Of a stretch of DNA of 64,000 nt, positions 56,357-64,000 are shown piece after piece (the stretch's first letter is position 1; every line of letters starts with the position of its first letter). The position numbers were made by a program, and so were the translations under genes. Under the pieces are notes generated by a model, which had not been told where the DNA came from, ran no database searches, and worked only from the letters and a program-made list of their open reading frames with translations. This stretch comes from Chryseobacterium aquifrigidense (GTDB taxonomy: Bacteria > Bacteroidota > Bacteroidia > Flavobacteriales > Weeksellaceae): contig NZ_VFPD01000001.1 in assembly GCF_006716485.1 (NCBI RefSeq), forward strand, positions 1,873,314 to 1,937,313, read 5' to 3'.

Positions 56357-56385
56357 TAAGTGAACGGAAAGTGAATAACTAAAAG

Positions 56386-56982
56386 CTAATAATAAATTTT
56401 AGTGCTTTCAATTTTAACCATTTTCTGCTCTTCCATTTTCTTGACATACCGGATCACCGTCTCCACCCGAAGACCGGTTAAGGTTGCTATTTGCTGTCTG
56501 GTATAGGGAACCAGAAATGAATAGGGCTCTTCAAATCCGAAATATCTTTTAATATGATCAAAAAGCTTCATGAGCTTTACAATAGGATCTGAAATGGCCA
56601 GAAAGCTGGAAATCATAAACCTGAAATGCATTCTGTCTGCCATGTATTTATTAATCTCAAGGAGTAATTCCGGATTTTCCATCAGTATTTCGAGAACTTT
56701 GGTTTTGGAAATTCTAATAATTTCACACTGGGTAACGGCAATAGCATTAATGGCGTAATGATGATCAGTAAATAAATAGCTTTCACCAATGCAATGCCCG
56801 TCAAAAGGGAACCCATGAACAAATTCTTTTCCGTCTTCCAAAAACGTATTCAGTTTCACGGTGCCTTGTCTGATCTGGAAATAATATTTCGCTGCAGTAC
56901 CTTCCTGAAAAACAGCATCTCCTGCTTCATAATTTTCCAGGGTGGCTTTGTGAAAAAATAATAAGTCTTCGCTTATGACCAT
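56386..56982 (-). CDS. Crp/Fnr-family regulator
   Basis: 198 residues: cyclic-nucleotide-binding-like domain (FQEGTAAKYYFQIRQGTVKL) and C-terminal HTH (YTRQQIATLTGLRVETVIRY). The ligand is not indicated. I chose the ATG at 56982; the longer reading begins with a hydrophobic stretch. Convergent with the Usp gene. Confidence 0.9.
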   Translation of the reverse strand: MVISEDLLFFHKATLENYEAGDAVFQEGTAAKYYFQIRQGTVKLNTFLEDGKEFVHGFPFDGHCIGESYLFTDHHYAINAIAVTQCEIIRISKTKVLEILMENPELLLEINKYMADRMHFRFMISSFLAISDPIVKLMKLFDHIKRYFGFEEPYSFLVPYTRQQIATLTGLRVETVIRYVKKMEEQKMVKIESTKIYY

Positions 56983-57095
56983 CTTGTTATTATTAATTTG
57001 AGTAAAAATAGTTAAAGTGTAAGCAATGCTACAACTTATCAAATACCACAAAAACATAGTATTCCTAATTTTAACACTACACTACGATCTTTTTA

Positions 57096-57452
57096 TCAGG
57101 CTGTAATTTTCTTTTTATGTCTTGCTCCCCAATCTGCCAGTGCAGCAATTACATCTTTCAGTGATTCGCTATATTCTGTGGGAACATATTCTACCAACAC
57201 CGGCTTCTGATCTGTAATAACGGTTCTTTCTACCAGATGATTAATCTCCAGCTTTTTCAGTTCACTGGATAATACTCTTGCTGAAATTCCACTAATGGTT
57301 CTTTGCAGTTCATTGAAGCGTGTATGGCCTCCCAAAATAGCAATCATCACCCGGATGGTCCATCTGCCTCCCAGAACATACAAAGCATCCTCTGTAGCAG
57401 ACAGATGATTACTGCATTGCGGTCTCGAATACACAATTTTCTCTTCTTCCAT
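57096..57452 (-). CDS. HxlR-family winged-helix regulator
   Basis: 118 residues. CSNHLSATEDALYVLGGRWT and GGHTRFNELQRTISGISARV are HxlR signatures, with LERTVITDQKPVLVEYVPTE-type wing. Divergent from an azoreductase gene, with tandem 12-base repeats in between. Confidence 0.92.
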   Translation of the reverse strand: MEEEKIVYSRPQCSNHLSATEDALYVLGGRWTIRVMIAILGGHTRFNELQRTISGISARVLSSELKKLEINHLVERTVITDQKPVLVEYVPTEYSESLKDVIAALADWGARHKKKITA

Positions 57453-57465
57453 TGTCTCTATTTTT

Positions 57466-57495
57466 TTATTACTAACCTAAATGTTATTACTAACC
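57466..57495. promoter_or_regulatory. Possible HxlR operator, tandem repeat
   Basis: TTATTACTAACC occurs at 57466-57477 and again at 57484-57495, 18 bases apart, between the divergent HxlR and azoreductase genes. A TAATTTTG -7 box for the azoreductase is at 57533-57540. Confidence 0.45.
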
Positions 57496-57567
57496 TTTTG
57501 GTAACTACTATCTTTTTATTAGTAAATATAGATAATTTTGAAACATCAATTTTAAAAAAAATAAAAA

Positions 57568-58170
57568 ATGAAACGAGTACTTCATATTACTTCAAGCCCA
57601 AGAAGCGGGTCATCCATCAGTAAAAAGCTGGGAAATGCTGTTGTAGAAAAAATTACGGACAAATACCCAGATAGTGTTTTAAAGAAACGGGATTTAACAA
57701 ATCCTCTTTTTCCTCATTTGGAAGAAATGCATATCAATGCATTTTTCACTCCAGCTGAAAAACGTACTGCTGAGCAGCTTGAAACTGTAAAACTTTCGGA
57801 TACCGTCATTGATGAATTGCTTGAGGCTGATATTATCATTATTGAAGCTCCTCTATACAATTTCAGTATCACGTCAACATTGAAATCATGGCTTGATCAT
57901 ATCGCCAGAGCAGGAAAAACATTCAGCTATAGTGAAAATGGTCCTGAAGGTCTTGTGAAAAATAAGAAAGTTTATCTTGCTTTTTCGAGTGGCGGAGTGT
58001 ACTCTGAAGGGGAAAGACAGGCCTATGATTTTGTAGTTCCTTACTTAGAAAAAACTCTTGGTTTTATGGGAATTACGGATATTTCTGTTGTACGTGCAGA
58101 AGGGCTTTCTGTTCCGGTTATTCAGGATACGGCTCTGCAGAAAGGAATTGAAAGTATTGTTGTAGAGTAA
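57568..58170 (+). CDS. azoR: FMN-dependent NADH-azoreductase
   Basis: 200 residues of the flavodoxin-like AzoR family. TSSPRSGSSIS (7-17) is the FMN phosphate loop, EAPLYNFSI and SGGVYSEG are other flavin contacts. It reduces quinones or azo dyes with NADH. Divergent from the HxlR regulator, which probably controls it. Confidence 0.9.
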   Translation: MKRVLHITSSPRSGSSISKKLGNAVVEKITDKYPDSVLKKRDLTNPLFPHLEEMHINAFFTPAEKRTAEQLETVKLSDTVIDELLEADIIIIEAPLYNFSITSTLKSWLDHIARAGKTFSYSENGPEGLVKNKKVYLAFSSGGVYSEGERQAYDFVVPYLEKTLGFMGITDISVVRAEGLSVPVIQDTALQKGIESIVVE

Positions 58171-58175
58171 AAATT

Positions 58176-58206
58176 AAAAATGCTGTTCCTCTGAACAGCA
58201 TTTTTT
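58176..58206 (+). terminator. Terminator of the azoreductase gene
   Basis: ATGCTGTTC (58180-58188) pairs with GAACAGCAT (58193-58201), then a T-run. Confidence 0.8.
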
Positions 58207-58327
58207 GTATCAGAATCTCATGATCAATGCAAGCGGTATTTACAGAATTAAAAGAATTTTTTTCTCAATATATGTAAAGGCTTTTCCGATTTTTTTCTCT
58301 CATTTTTACTTTATTAAATGAAAGATT

Positions 58328-58744
58328 ATGGAAAATAATAAACAACCGAAACTGATTAATCCTAGCGGGCTATTTAATCCCGGTCCTTATGGTTTTTCTC
58401 ACAGTATTTCTGTGGAAACTCCTTCCAGGATCTGTTTTATATCTGGACAGAGTGGCGGCGTAGGTGAACATCACGTACTGGCAGATGACTTTAAAACTCA
58501 GGTTCAGGATGCTTTGAAAAATTTACAGCTTGTTTTACAGAGCCATTCAATGACATTTGAAAATATAGTTAAAATCACCTTGCTTATTGTTGATCACAAC
58601 CAGGAAAAACTTGAGATATGGGCAGAGGAAGCTAAAAAAACATGGACATCTTCATGGCTGCCTACCAGTACTCTTATTGCTGTAAGTCAGCTGGCTTTAC
58701 CCGGAATGTTGTTTGAGATTGATGCCATTGCAGTGAAAAATTAG
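58328..58744 (+). CDS. RidA-family (YjgF/UK114) protein
   Basis: 138 residues. The RidA fold is suggested by FISGQSGGVG, ALKNLQLVLQSHSMTFENIV and a C-terminal LPGMLFEIDAIAV. The family hydrolyses reactive enamines or imines. Its last four bases overlap the convergent amidohydrolase gene. Confidence 0.87.
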   Translation: MENNKQPKLINPSGLFNPGPYGFSHSISVETPSRICFISGQSGGVGEHHVLADDFKTQVQDALKNLQLVLQSHSMTFENIVKITLLIVDHNQEKLEIWAEEAKKTWTSSWLPTSTLIAVSQLALPGMLFEIDAIAVKN

Positions 58745-60057
58745 TTTCTGTTAAGACGCTCAATGATTAATGATGAAAAACTTTTAACTCCGGTTCTGAT
58801 ACTTTCTTCATCCACCTGAAAATTGGGAGCATGATTCATAGCGATCATTCCTTTTTCAACATTGGAACCACCCAGGAAGAAATATACTCCTGGGATTTTT
58901 TGTTGAAAATAAGAAAAATCATCATTAAAAAACGGAACCTGACCATAATCCGGAGCAACTGCATTTTTACCATACAGATTCTGAAGTATTTCTGTTACCG
59001 AACGGGTCAGTTTTTCATCATTAACAACTGTTGGATTTCCCTGAACAAATGAAACGGAAAGAAGATGATCTTTATATCCGCTGTCTTCAATAGCTTTTTG
59101 AACGGTAGGAATTATTTTATCCAAATTAAAGGAATTGGTCTCATACAAATAGGTTTCAAGAAAAGACTCGTTGTTTTTGGAATACATATTGAATTTCCCG
59201 TCTGTGAACAGATAATCTTTGAAAATAGTATCGGGATTTGTCAGCCCTGCTTCAGGATCAACAATGGATTGTATTTCCCAGGGTTTACTGCCGTTAGAAG
59301 TCCGGAATAAAGAATGACTGATCTTTTTTCCCAAGCTGTTAAGTTCTTCTTCAGACAGTCCATTTTTTAGCTGAATTCTTATTCTTTTCTGATAAGCAAA
59401 CATTTCGTTGGATTTCACCATAATTTGCCCGACCGGTATAGCTGTCACATGCAATCCGTAGATTTCATCGGGATTTATTTTGGAAAGCAATCCATTATTC
59501 AGCATTTCTTTTGCTCCCTTGAAGGTCTCCTCTTCAGGCTGAAATATAAAATAAACGGTTCCTTTTACTGACTTTTTATTTTTTGCGAGAACCTCTGCAA
59601 TTCCTAATCCAATGGCCATATGGATATCGTGACCACAACCATGCTGAACTCCTTTTATTGTTGATTTGAAAGTTTCCGGATCGGAATATTCATTCGGAAG
59701 GGCATCCATATCTGATCTCCAGGCAATTTTTCTGCCTTTTTTATCTCCCTTCAGAATTCCTACAACACTATGTCCGTAGGTATCTGTTTGAACTTCCATT
59801 CCCAAATCCAGAAGGTACTTTTTTATTTTTTCCTGAGTTTGCTTCTCCATTCCTGCCAACTCCGGGTTTTCATGAAAATCCCGTCTGATATTCACCAATC
59901 TATTAAATATCTTGTCTGTTTCCTTTTGAATAGCTTGATGTACTATTTGCTCATTCAAAATCCTGGAATGACTAGTTGCTTCTTTTTTGTTATTAAATCC
60001 TTGTGCAGGTAAAACAGAGGAAGCAAAGCATAATAAAGTAATGGTAAGTCTTTTCAT
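58741..60057 (-). CDS. M20-family amidohydrolase
   Basis: 438 residues with signal peptide (MKRLTITLLCFASSVLPAQ). M20D motifs: RRDFHENPELAG, WRSDMDALP, GVQHGCGHDIHMA, FQPEEE. Metal ligands are visible in GCGHD and EEE. It likely deacylates an N-acyl amino acid or a related amide outside the cytoplasm. Confidence 0.88.
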   Translation of the reverse strand: MKRLTITLLCFASSVLPAQGFNNKKEATSHSRILNEQIVHQAIQKETDKIFNRLVNIRRDFHENPELAGMEKQTQEKIKKYLLDLGMEVQTDTYGHSVVGILKGDKKGRKIAWRSDMDALPNEYSDPETFKSTIKGVQHGCGHDIHMAIGLGIAEVLAKNKKSVKGTVYFIFQPEEETFKGAKEMLNNGLLSKINPDEIYGLHVTAIPVGQIMVKSNEMFAYQKRIRIQLKNGLSEEELNSLGKKISHSLFRTSNGSKPWEIQSIVDPEAGLTNPDTIFKDYLFTDGKFNMYSKNNESFLETYLYETNSFNLDKIIPTVQKAIEDSGYKDHLLSVSFVQGNPTVVNDEKLTRSVTEILQNLYGKNAVAPDYGQVPFFNDDFSYFQQKIPGVYFFLGGSNVEKGMIAMNHAPNFQVDEESIRTGVKSFSSLIIERLNRN

Positions 60058-60526
60058 GGTCGGGGATAATTGCGTTTATTGTTGCTGGTTATTGGGTTAA
60101 AAGTTCATTTATTAAGATTAGACATTTACTCTTCGCTTTCGTTACATTCTGATCATCAATTTAAGTATTATTTTTCACGGGTATTGACTTTCCGACATTA
60201 CAATCGAATTCTATATTTGATACCACATTATTTAAAATAATTCTAAACTAGGTGAAAATACAATCTCCTGAAACCACCTATCAGAAGGACTTTTTTACAA
60301 AAAATTAAAATAAAATAAAAACAAATTACGTAGAAATACTGAATCGTATCTGATGAGTTCTGATTAATTTCGGATAAACAAAATTGATAACTATGGACGG
60401 CTTGAAATACCTTCAATCATTTCTGAAAAAGAGGTGGGATCTGAAAAATCAGCAGCTGTAGATCAACAGGCTTGATAACCTCCTGATGAAAGGAGTTGAA
60501 GATATCTAACCCAAATTTTTTACGAA
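60058..60526. other. Leader region of the dehydrogenase operon
   Basis: AT-rich stretch without a confirmed gene. A 22-codon ORF at 60393-60461 (MDGLKYLQSFLKKRWDLKNQ, then QL) lies upstream of the operon, and short hairpins (CTGA-AAAA-TCAG near 60440; AAC-TCCT with AGGAGTT near 60477-60497) fall just before the first gene. I recognise no riboswitch. Confidence 0.35.
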
Positions 60527-60973
60527 ATGAATATTATTAACAAAATTCTCAACGTCGACGATTATTATTTCGACGTGTTTATGTCTATCTCGGAAGCGCT
60601 TGCCGGATTTACGGTAAACGAACTACAGTCAACAGGGCTTGCAGAAACTTATTACACCTATGTTTTAAAAAGCCTGGAAGCAGCCACTTTCGTAGAATTC
60701 CTTACCGTTTCTAAAAATATTCTTGAAAATTCTTCCGGTGAAGAGGAATTAAAAAAAGCCATTCAATCTGAAATCATTGGCAACCCGGGAATGAATGACA
60801 TTGCCGGAAAAGTAATCACCATGTGGTATTTGGGAACCTGGGAAGGAGCCTATATCAATGATCTTTCTTATAAAGAAGGTCTTGTCTGGAATCTGATGCA
60901 CTCGCATCCTCCGGGAGCAAAACAGCCGGGATATAAATCATGGAATATTAAACCTGTAAACAGCAACTCATGA
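60527..60973 (+). CDS. Sugar dehydrogenase-type small subunit
   Basis: 148 residues resembling the FAD-SLDH/gluconate dehydrogenase small subunit: ISEALAGFTVNELQSTGLAE, ITMWYLGTWEGAY and a C-terminal NLMHSHPPGAKQPGYKSW. No TAT signal is visible. Its end overlaps the GMC gene by four bases, so the two form a complex. Confidence 0.75.
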   Translation: MNIINKILNVDDYYFDVFMSISEALAGFTVNELQSTGLAETYYTYVLKSLEAATFVEFLTVSKNILENSSGEEELKKAIQSEIIGNPGMNDIAGKVITMWYLGTWEGAYINDLSYKEGLVWNLMHSHPPGAKQPGYKSWNIKPVNSNS

Positions 60974-63048
60974 GCCAGACTACCAACAAAAAAGATGTGA
61001 TCATCGTAGGAACGGGGATCGCAGGATCATTGATCGCAAAGCTACTGTCCGATCATGTATTTGACGTAACCAAAGGAAAAATGATCCACCGTGCAGATGC
61101 CGGAAAATCGGATCATATCAAAGAAATATCAATACTCATGTATGAGGCGGGGCTGGAAGCAGGTATTGAACTGGATTCCGTATCCTCAATGACCACTTAT
61201 AATGAATATATCCGTACTTTTTACAGAGAGGAAGCCAAAGTTCCCAACTCTCCTTATCCCAACTTAAAGCAGGCACCTTCTCCCAATGTGTTGGATATGG
61301 AACATATTATTCAGCCGTATCCGGATAAAAAAGGGTATCTGGTGCAATTCGGACCGATGCCCTTTGCCAGTGATGCCATAAGAGTGGGAGGCGGAACAAC
61401 CCTTCACTGGCTGGGAACTACTCCAAGAATGCTTCCCAACGATTTCAAACTTACAGAAAAATATGGCATTACCATTCCAAAGCCGGGTTCTGCTGAGCAA
61501 ACACCTGTTAACTGGCCGATAAGCTATGAAGAATTAAGACCTTATTACGAGATGGCTGAGTTTGAAATCGGGGTTTCCGGGGATGTTTCGAGACAGGAAT
61601 ATCCTATTGATGAAAAAACGGAAGAATATTATGGAAATTATGTATTTCCTATGGAAGAAATTCCTCAGAGTTACATGGATCATAAGATTATTGAGGGGCT
61701 TAAGGGCACAAGCGTGAAACTAAATTCAGGAGAGATTCCTTTAATGATGGTACCTTCTCCACAGGGAAGGAATTCCATTCCAAATCCAAAATACGGAAAA
61801 ACAAAGATCATCAAAGCTGAACCGAAGGATTCCGGATATCAACTGGTTTTAGACAGCTCAGAAAAAGAAGAATACAAAGCTCTTGGTTCTGTATGGAATC
61901 CTTACATGGGAGAACGCTGTGAAGGAAACGCATCCTGTGTTCCGATCTGCCCCGTTCAGGCGAAGTACAATGCATTAAAAACATTGAAAAAAGCTTTATA
62001 TAAACTTAATGATAATGAAAATCTTAAGCGCAATCCATACATGCAGATTCAGGCGCAGAGTGTGGTTTACAGGCTGAGCATTGACCCCAATGATAAAGAT
62101 AAGATATCCAGGGTTCACTTAAGAAGATATGCTTCAAAAGAGAAAACAGATTTTATTGAAGAATCCGTTGATACTTCGGATGCCATTGTGATTCTGGCTG
62201 CTAACGCTTTTGAAAATCCCAAAATTCTGCTGAACTCCAGATATACCGTTAACAATGTTGAAAAAACGGCTGCTAACAGCAGTGATCAGGTAGGAAGAAA
62301 CCTTATGGATCATATGGTAATGCTGACATGGGGACTTTTCCCTGAACCCGTTTATCCTTACAGAGGTCCAGGTTCTACTACAAACATTTCGTCTTTCCGT
62401 GACGGAAATTTCAGAGGTGAATTTTCAGCATGGATTTCTCCGCTTGACAATTGGGGATGGGGATGGCCGGCATTTTCTCCGGGATCAGATGTTACCTATT
62501 TTATCACAGAGGAGAATCTTTTTGGAGCAGAATTAAGAAAAGAACTTGCCAACAGGCTTTCAAAACAGGTATTATTCCATTTTGAGATTGAGCAGTTACC
62601 TAATCCCAATAACAGGGTTACCATTAACGATCAATATCTGGATGTGCTTGGAATTCCGCGTCCTGTCATTCATTATGAACTGACAGAGTATGAAATGAAA
62701 GCTATGGAGCAGGCAAAAGATGCGTCGGATCAAATGTTTGAAAGATTAAACATTAAGGATTTCACAAAATATACTGCAGAAGACAAAAACTCTGTGATAT
62801 ACAATGGGAAAAGATATTCTTACAACGGAGCCGGCCACATCGTGGGAACTCACAGAATGGGTTCTAAAGCCGAAGATTCTGTAACCAACAGCTATTGCAA
62901 AACCTGGGATCATCCGAATTTGTACGTCGTAGGCGCAGGAAATATGACCACGCTGGGAACTTCAAATCCTACTTTAACATTATCAGCATTCACGATCCGT
63001 TCTGTAGAATCTATCCTTGCTGATCTTGAAATTCAACTTAAAAAATAA
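60970..63048 (+). CDS. GMC-family FAD oxidoreductase
   Basis: 692 residues. VGTGIAGSLIA is the FAD motif; RVGGGTTLHWLG and the C-terminal GAGNMTTLGTSNPTLTLSAF are GMC signatures with the catalytic His in THRMGS. A Cys-rich insert (GERCEGNASCVPICPVQAKY) could hold a cluster or a disulfide. It probably oxidises an alcohol or sugar as the large subunit of the complex with its neighbour. Confidence 0.9.
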   Translation: MSQTTNKKDVIIVGTGIAGSLIAKLLSDHVFDVTKGKMIHRADAGKSDHIKEISILMYEAGLEAGIELDSVSSMTTYNEYIRTFYREEAKVPNSPYPNLKQAPSPNVLDMEHIIQPYPDKKGYLVQFGPMPFASDAIRVGGGTTLHWLGTTPRMLPNDFKLTEKYGITIPKPGSAEQTPVNWPISYEELRPYYEMAEFEIGVSGDVSRQEYPIDEKTEEYYGNYVFPMEEIPQSYMDHKIIEGLKGTSVKLNSGEIPLMMVPSPQGRNSIPNPKYGKTKIIKAEPKDSGYQLVLDSSEKEEYKALGSVWNPYMGERCEGNASCVPICPVQAKYNALKTLKKALYKLNDNENLKRNPYMQIQAQSVVYRLSIDPNDKDKISRVHLRRYASKEKTDFIEESVDTSDAIVILAANAFENPKILLNSRYTVNNVEKTAANSSDQVGRNLMDHMVMLTWGLFPEPVYPYRGPGSTTNISSFRDGNFRGEFSAWISPLDNWGWGWPAFSPGSDVTYFITEENLFGAELRKELANRLSKQVLFHFEIEQLPNPNNRVTINDQYLDVLGIPRPVIHYELTEYEMKAMEQAKDASDQMFERLNIKDFTKYTAEDKNSVIYNGKRYSYNGAGHIVGTHRMGSKAEDSVTNSYCKTWDHPNLYVVGAGNMTTLGTSNPTLTLSAFTIRSVESILADLEIQLKK

Positions 63049-63052
63049 TAAC

Positions 63053-64000
63053 ATGAGACAAAGACTTATCAATAAAACAGCGCAACCGCAGGAAACCCTA
63101 TTAACCGCAGGAAGAATGGCAGCAAGAAGCGCCGTGGTTACAGAAGCCATTTCATTACCTTCTTTATTATTTGATTCAACATTGAGCAAAGAAGACTGGA
63201 TAGAAGGATTAAAACATCACAGCAAAACCCTTACTAATCTTTTATTGAATGATCAGATTGAGGACTTTAATGCCTATCTGGAAGCTCAATTCGGTTCTGT
63301 AGCTCCAGAAGTAAAAAAAGGAGTAACAGAAATTGATTACAAACCTGTTTTGCAGGACCTTTTGCAAACAGCAATCCTTATCGAACATTCTACCATTCCT
63401 CCTTACCTTACGGCTTTATACTCCATCAAGGATGGAGCCAATGCTCTGGCTTCGCAAATTATCAGAAGTGTGGCTGTAGAAGAAATGCTTCACCTGATTA
63501 TGGTTTGTAATGTTCTGAATGCCATCGATATTCAGCCTTCTGTCAACCAAAAGGAGAACTACCCTACTTATCCTATGAAATTACCAATGAATGTGGATTT
63601 CTATGTGGGTCTGGAAACATTTTCAAGCAACAGCATTGCCACATTTATAGCCATTGAAAGTCCAAGCAAACCTTTGGTAAAAGCTCCGAAATATGATTAC
63701 GAAACCGATTCTTCTTCATTATATTCTCAAAGAGCAGCAGTACAGGATAGCAACTTCTGGACTCTTGAAAATATGAAAGGTTTCATCATGGAAAATGTAC
63801 ACACAATTGGGGAGTATTATGATGTTTTATTCTTCTACATTGTTGTTTTTCAAATTATTGCTTATTACAAAGAGCATGGGAAACTTCCAACAAATTTTGA
63901 GGAATTAAATACCGGAGGAATTTTCACTGGAAACCCGTCAAAACAGATCCGCCCTGAGCAATATTATGGAAGTGGTGGAAAACTGCATTCTGTAGAAGCT
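63053..64000 (+). CDS. Ferritin-like (VioB-type) domain protein, partial
   Basis: At least 316 codons, running off the window end with no stop. ILIEHSTIPPYLTALYSIKD and VEEMLHLIMVCNVLNAI resemble the ferritin-like domain of VioB/iminophenyl-pyruvate dimer synthase-type proteins, with Glu and His metal ligands. The segment NVDFYVGLETFSSNSI follows. It starts 4 bases after the GMC gene, so it is likely the third member of the operon. Incomplete here. Confidence 0.75.
   Translation, partial: MRQRLINKTAQPQETLLTAGRMAARSAVVTEAISLPSLLFDSTLSKEDWIEGLKHHSKTLTNLLLNDQIEDFNAYLEAQFGSVAPEVKKGVTEIDYKPVLQDLLQTAILIEHSTIPPYLTALYSIKDGANALASQIIRSVAVEEMLHLIMVCNVLNAIDIQPSVNQKENYPTYPMKLPMNVDFYVGLETFSSNSIATFIAIESPSKPLVKAPKYDYETDSSSLYSQRAAVQDSNFWTLENMKGFIMENVHTIGEYYDVLFFYIVVFQIIAYYKEHGKLPTNFEELNTGGIFTGNPSKQIRPEQYYGSGGKLHSVEA

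Overview
The window is AT-rich chromosomal DNA from a flavobacterium, most like Chryseobacterium or a close relative in the Weeksellaceae. The signs are TAnnTTTG -7 promoter boxes with few Shine-Dalgarno sites, secreted proteins that begin with an SQxGINTATP-type motif, a histone H1-like 58-residue protein, Bacteroidetes-type ParC/ParE, and many small double-glycine peptides with KKLNKKELKTIKGG-like leaders. This is inference from gene content; no species is claimed.

Layout. 1-7.2 kb: initiator tRNA (minus strand), then a plus-strand housekeeping run (YciO-like, CPBP protease, YaaA, PrmC, DUF4180), a structured leader, and two secreted proteins including a lectin-like one. 6.2-15 kb (minus strand): two SDR-type enzymes, a frameshifted AraC-type sensor/regulator, rhomboid protease, and topoisomerase IV (parC, a small membrane protein, parE). 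15-21 kb: a LytS/LytTR-type sensor kinase and regulator, a proline-rich double-glycine peptide, and an HExxH lipoprotein. 21-24.4 kb: DUF2867 protein, methionine aminotransferase, a nested inverted-repeat element, a cysteine-rich peptide gene and an SDR. 24.4-26.6 kb: an AraC regulator and an operon of four cysteine-rich double-glycine peptides.

26.6-38.9 kb: housekeeping genes (YchF, ferritin, family-10-like glycosidase, TypA, YceI, Tex, HAD hydrolase), another double-glycine peptide and small lipoproteins. 38.9-46.1 kb: an accessory island with two paralogous TPR/membrane/HTH proteins, two small HTH proteins, a secreted protein, a lipoprotein and a pseudogene with an in-frame amber stop. 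46.4-60 kb: M28 peptidase, histone H1-like protein, MocR regulator with a divergent GNAT, AraC/MFS pair, sphingomyelinase-like phosphodiesterase, MarR/Usp operon, Crp regulator, HxlR with a divergent azoreductase, RidA and an M20 amidohydrolase. 60.5-64 kb: an operon of dehydrogenase small subunit, GMC oxidoreductase and a VioB-like ferritin-domain protein that runs off the window.

The most novel-looking content is the double-glycine peptide family. Five members have leaders of exactly 23 residues, and their cores end in a C-x6-C-x4-C pattern; one core is duplicated in tandem, and two loci share an upstream block at an identical distance from the start codon. A sixth relative lies near 33.6 kb. 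No dedicated export or modification enzyme is visible here, so the maturation machinery would have to be elsewhere. Second in interest is a pseudoknot-capable RNA leader near 3.8-4.0 kb.
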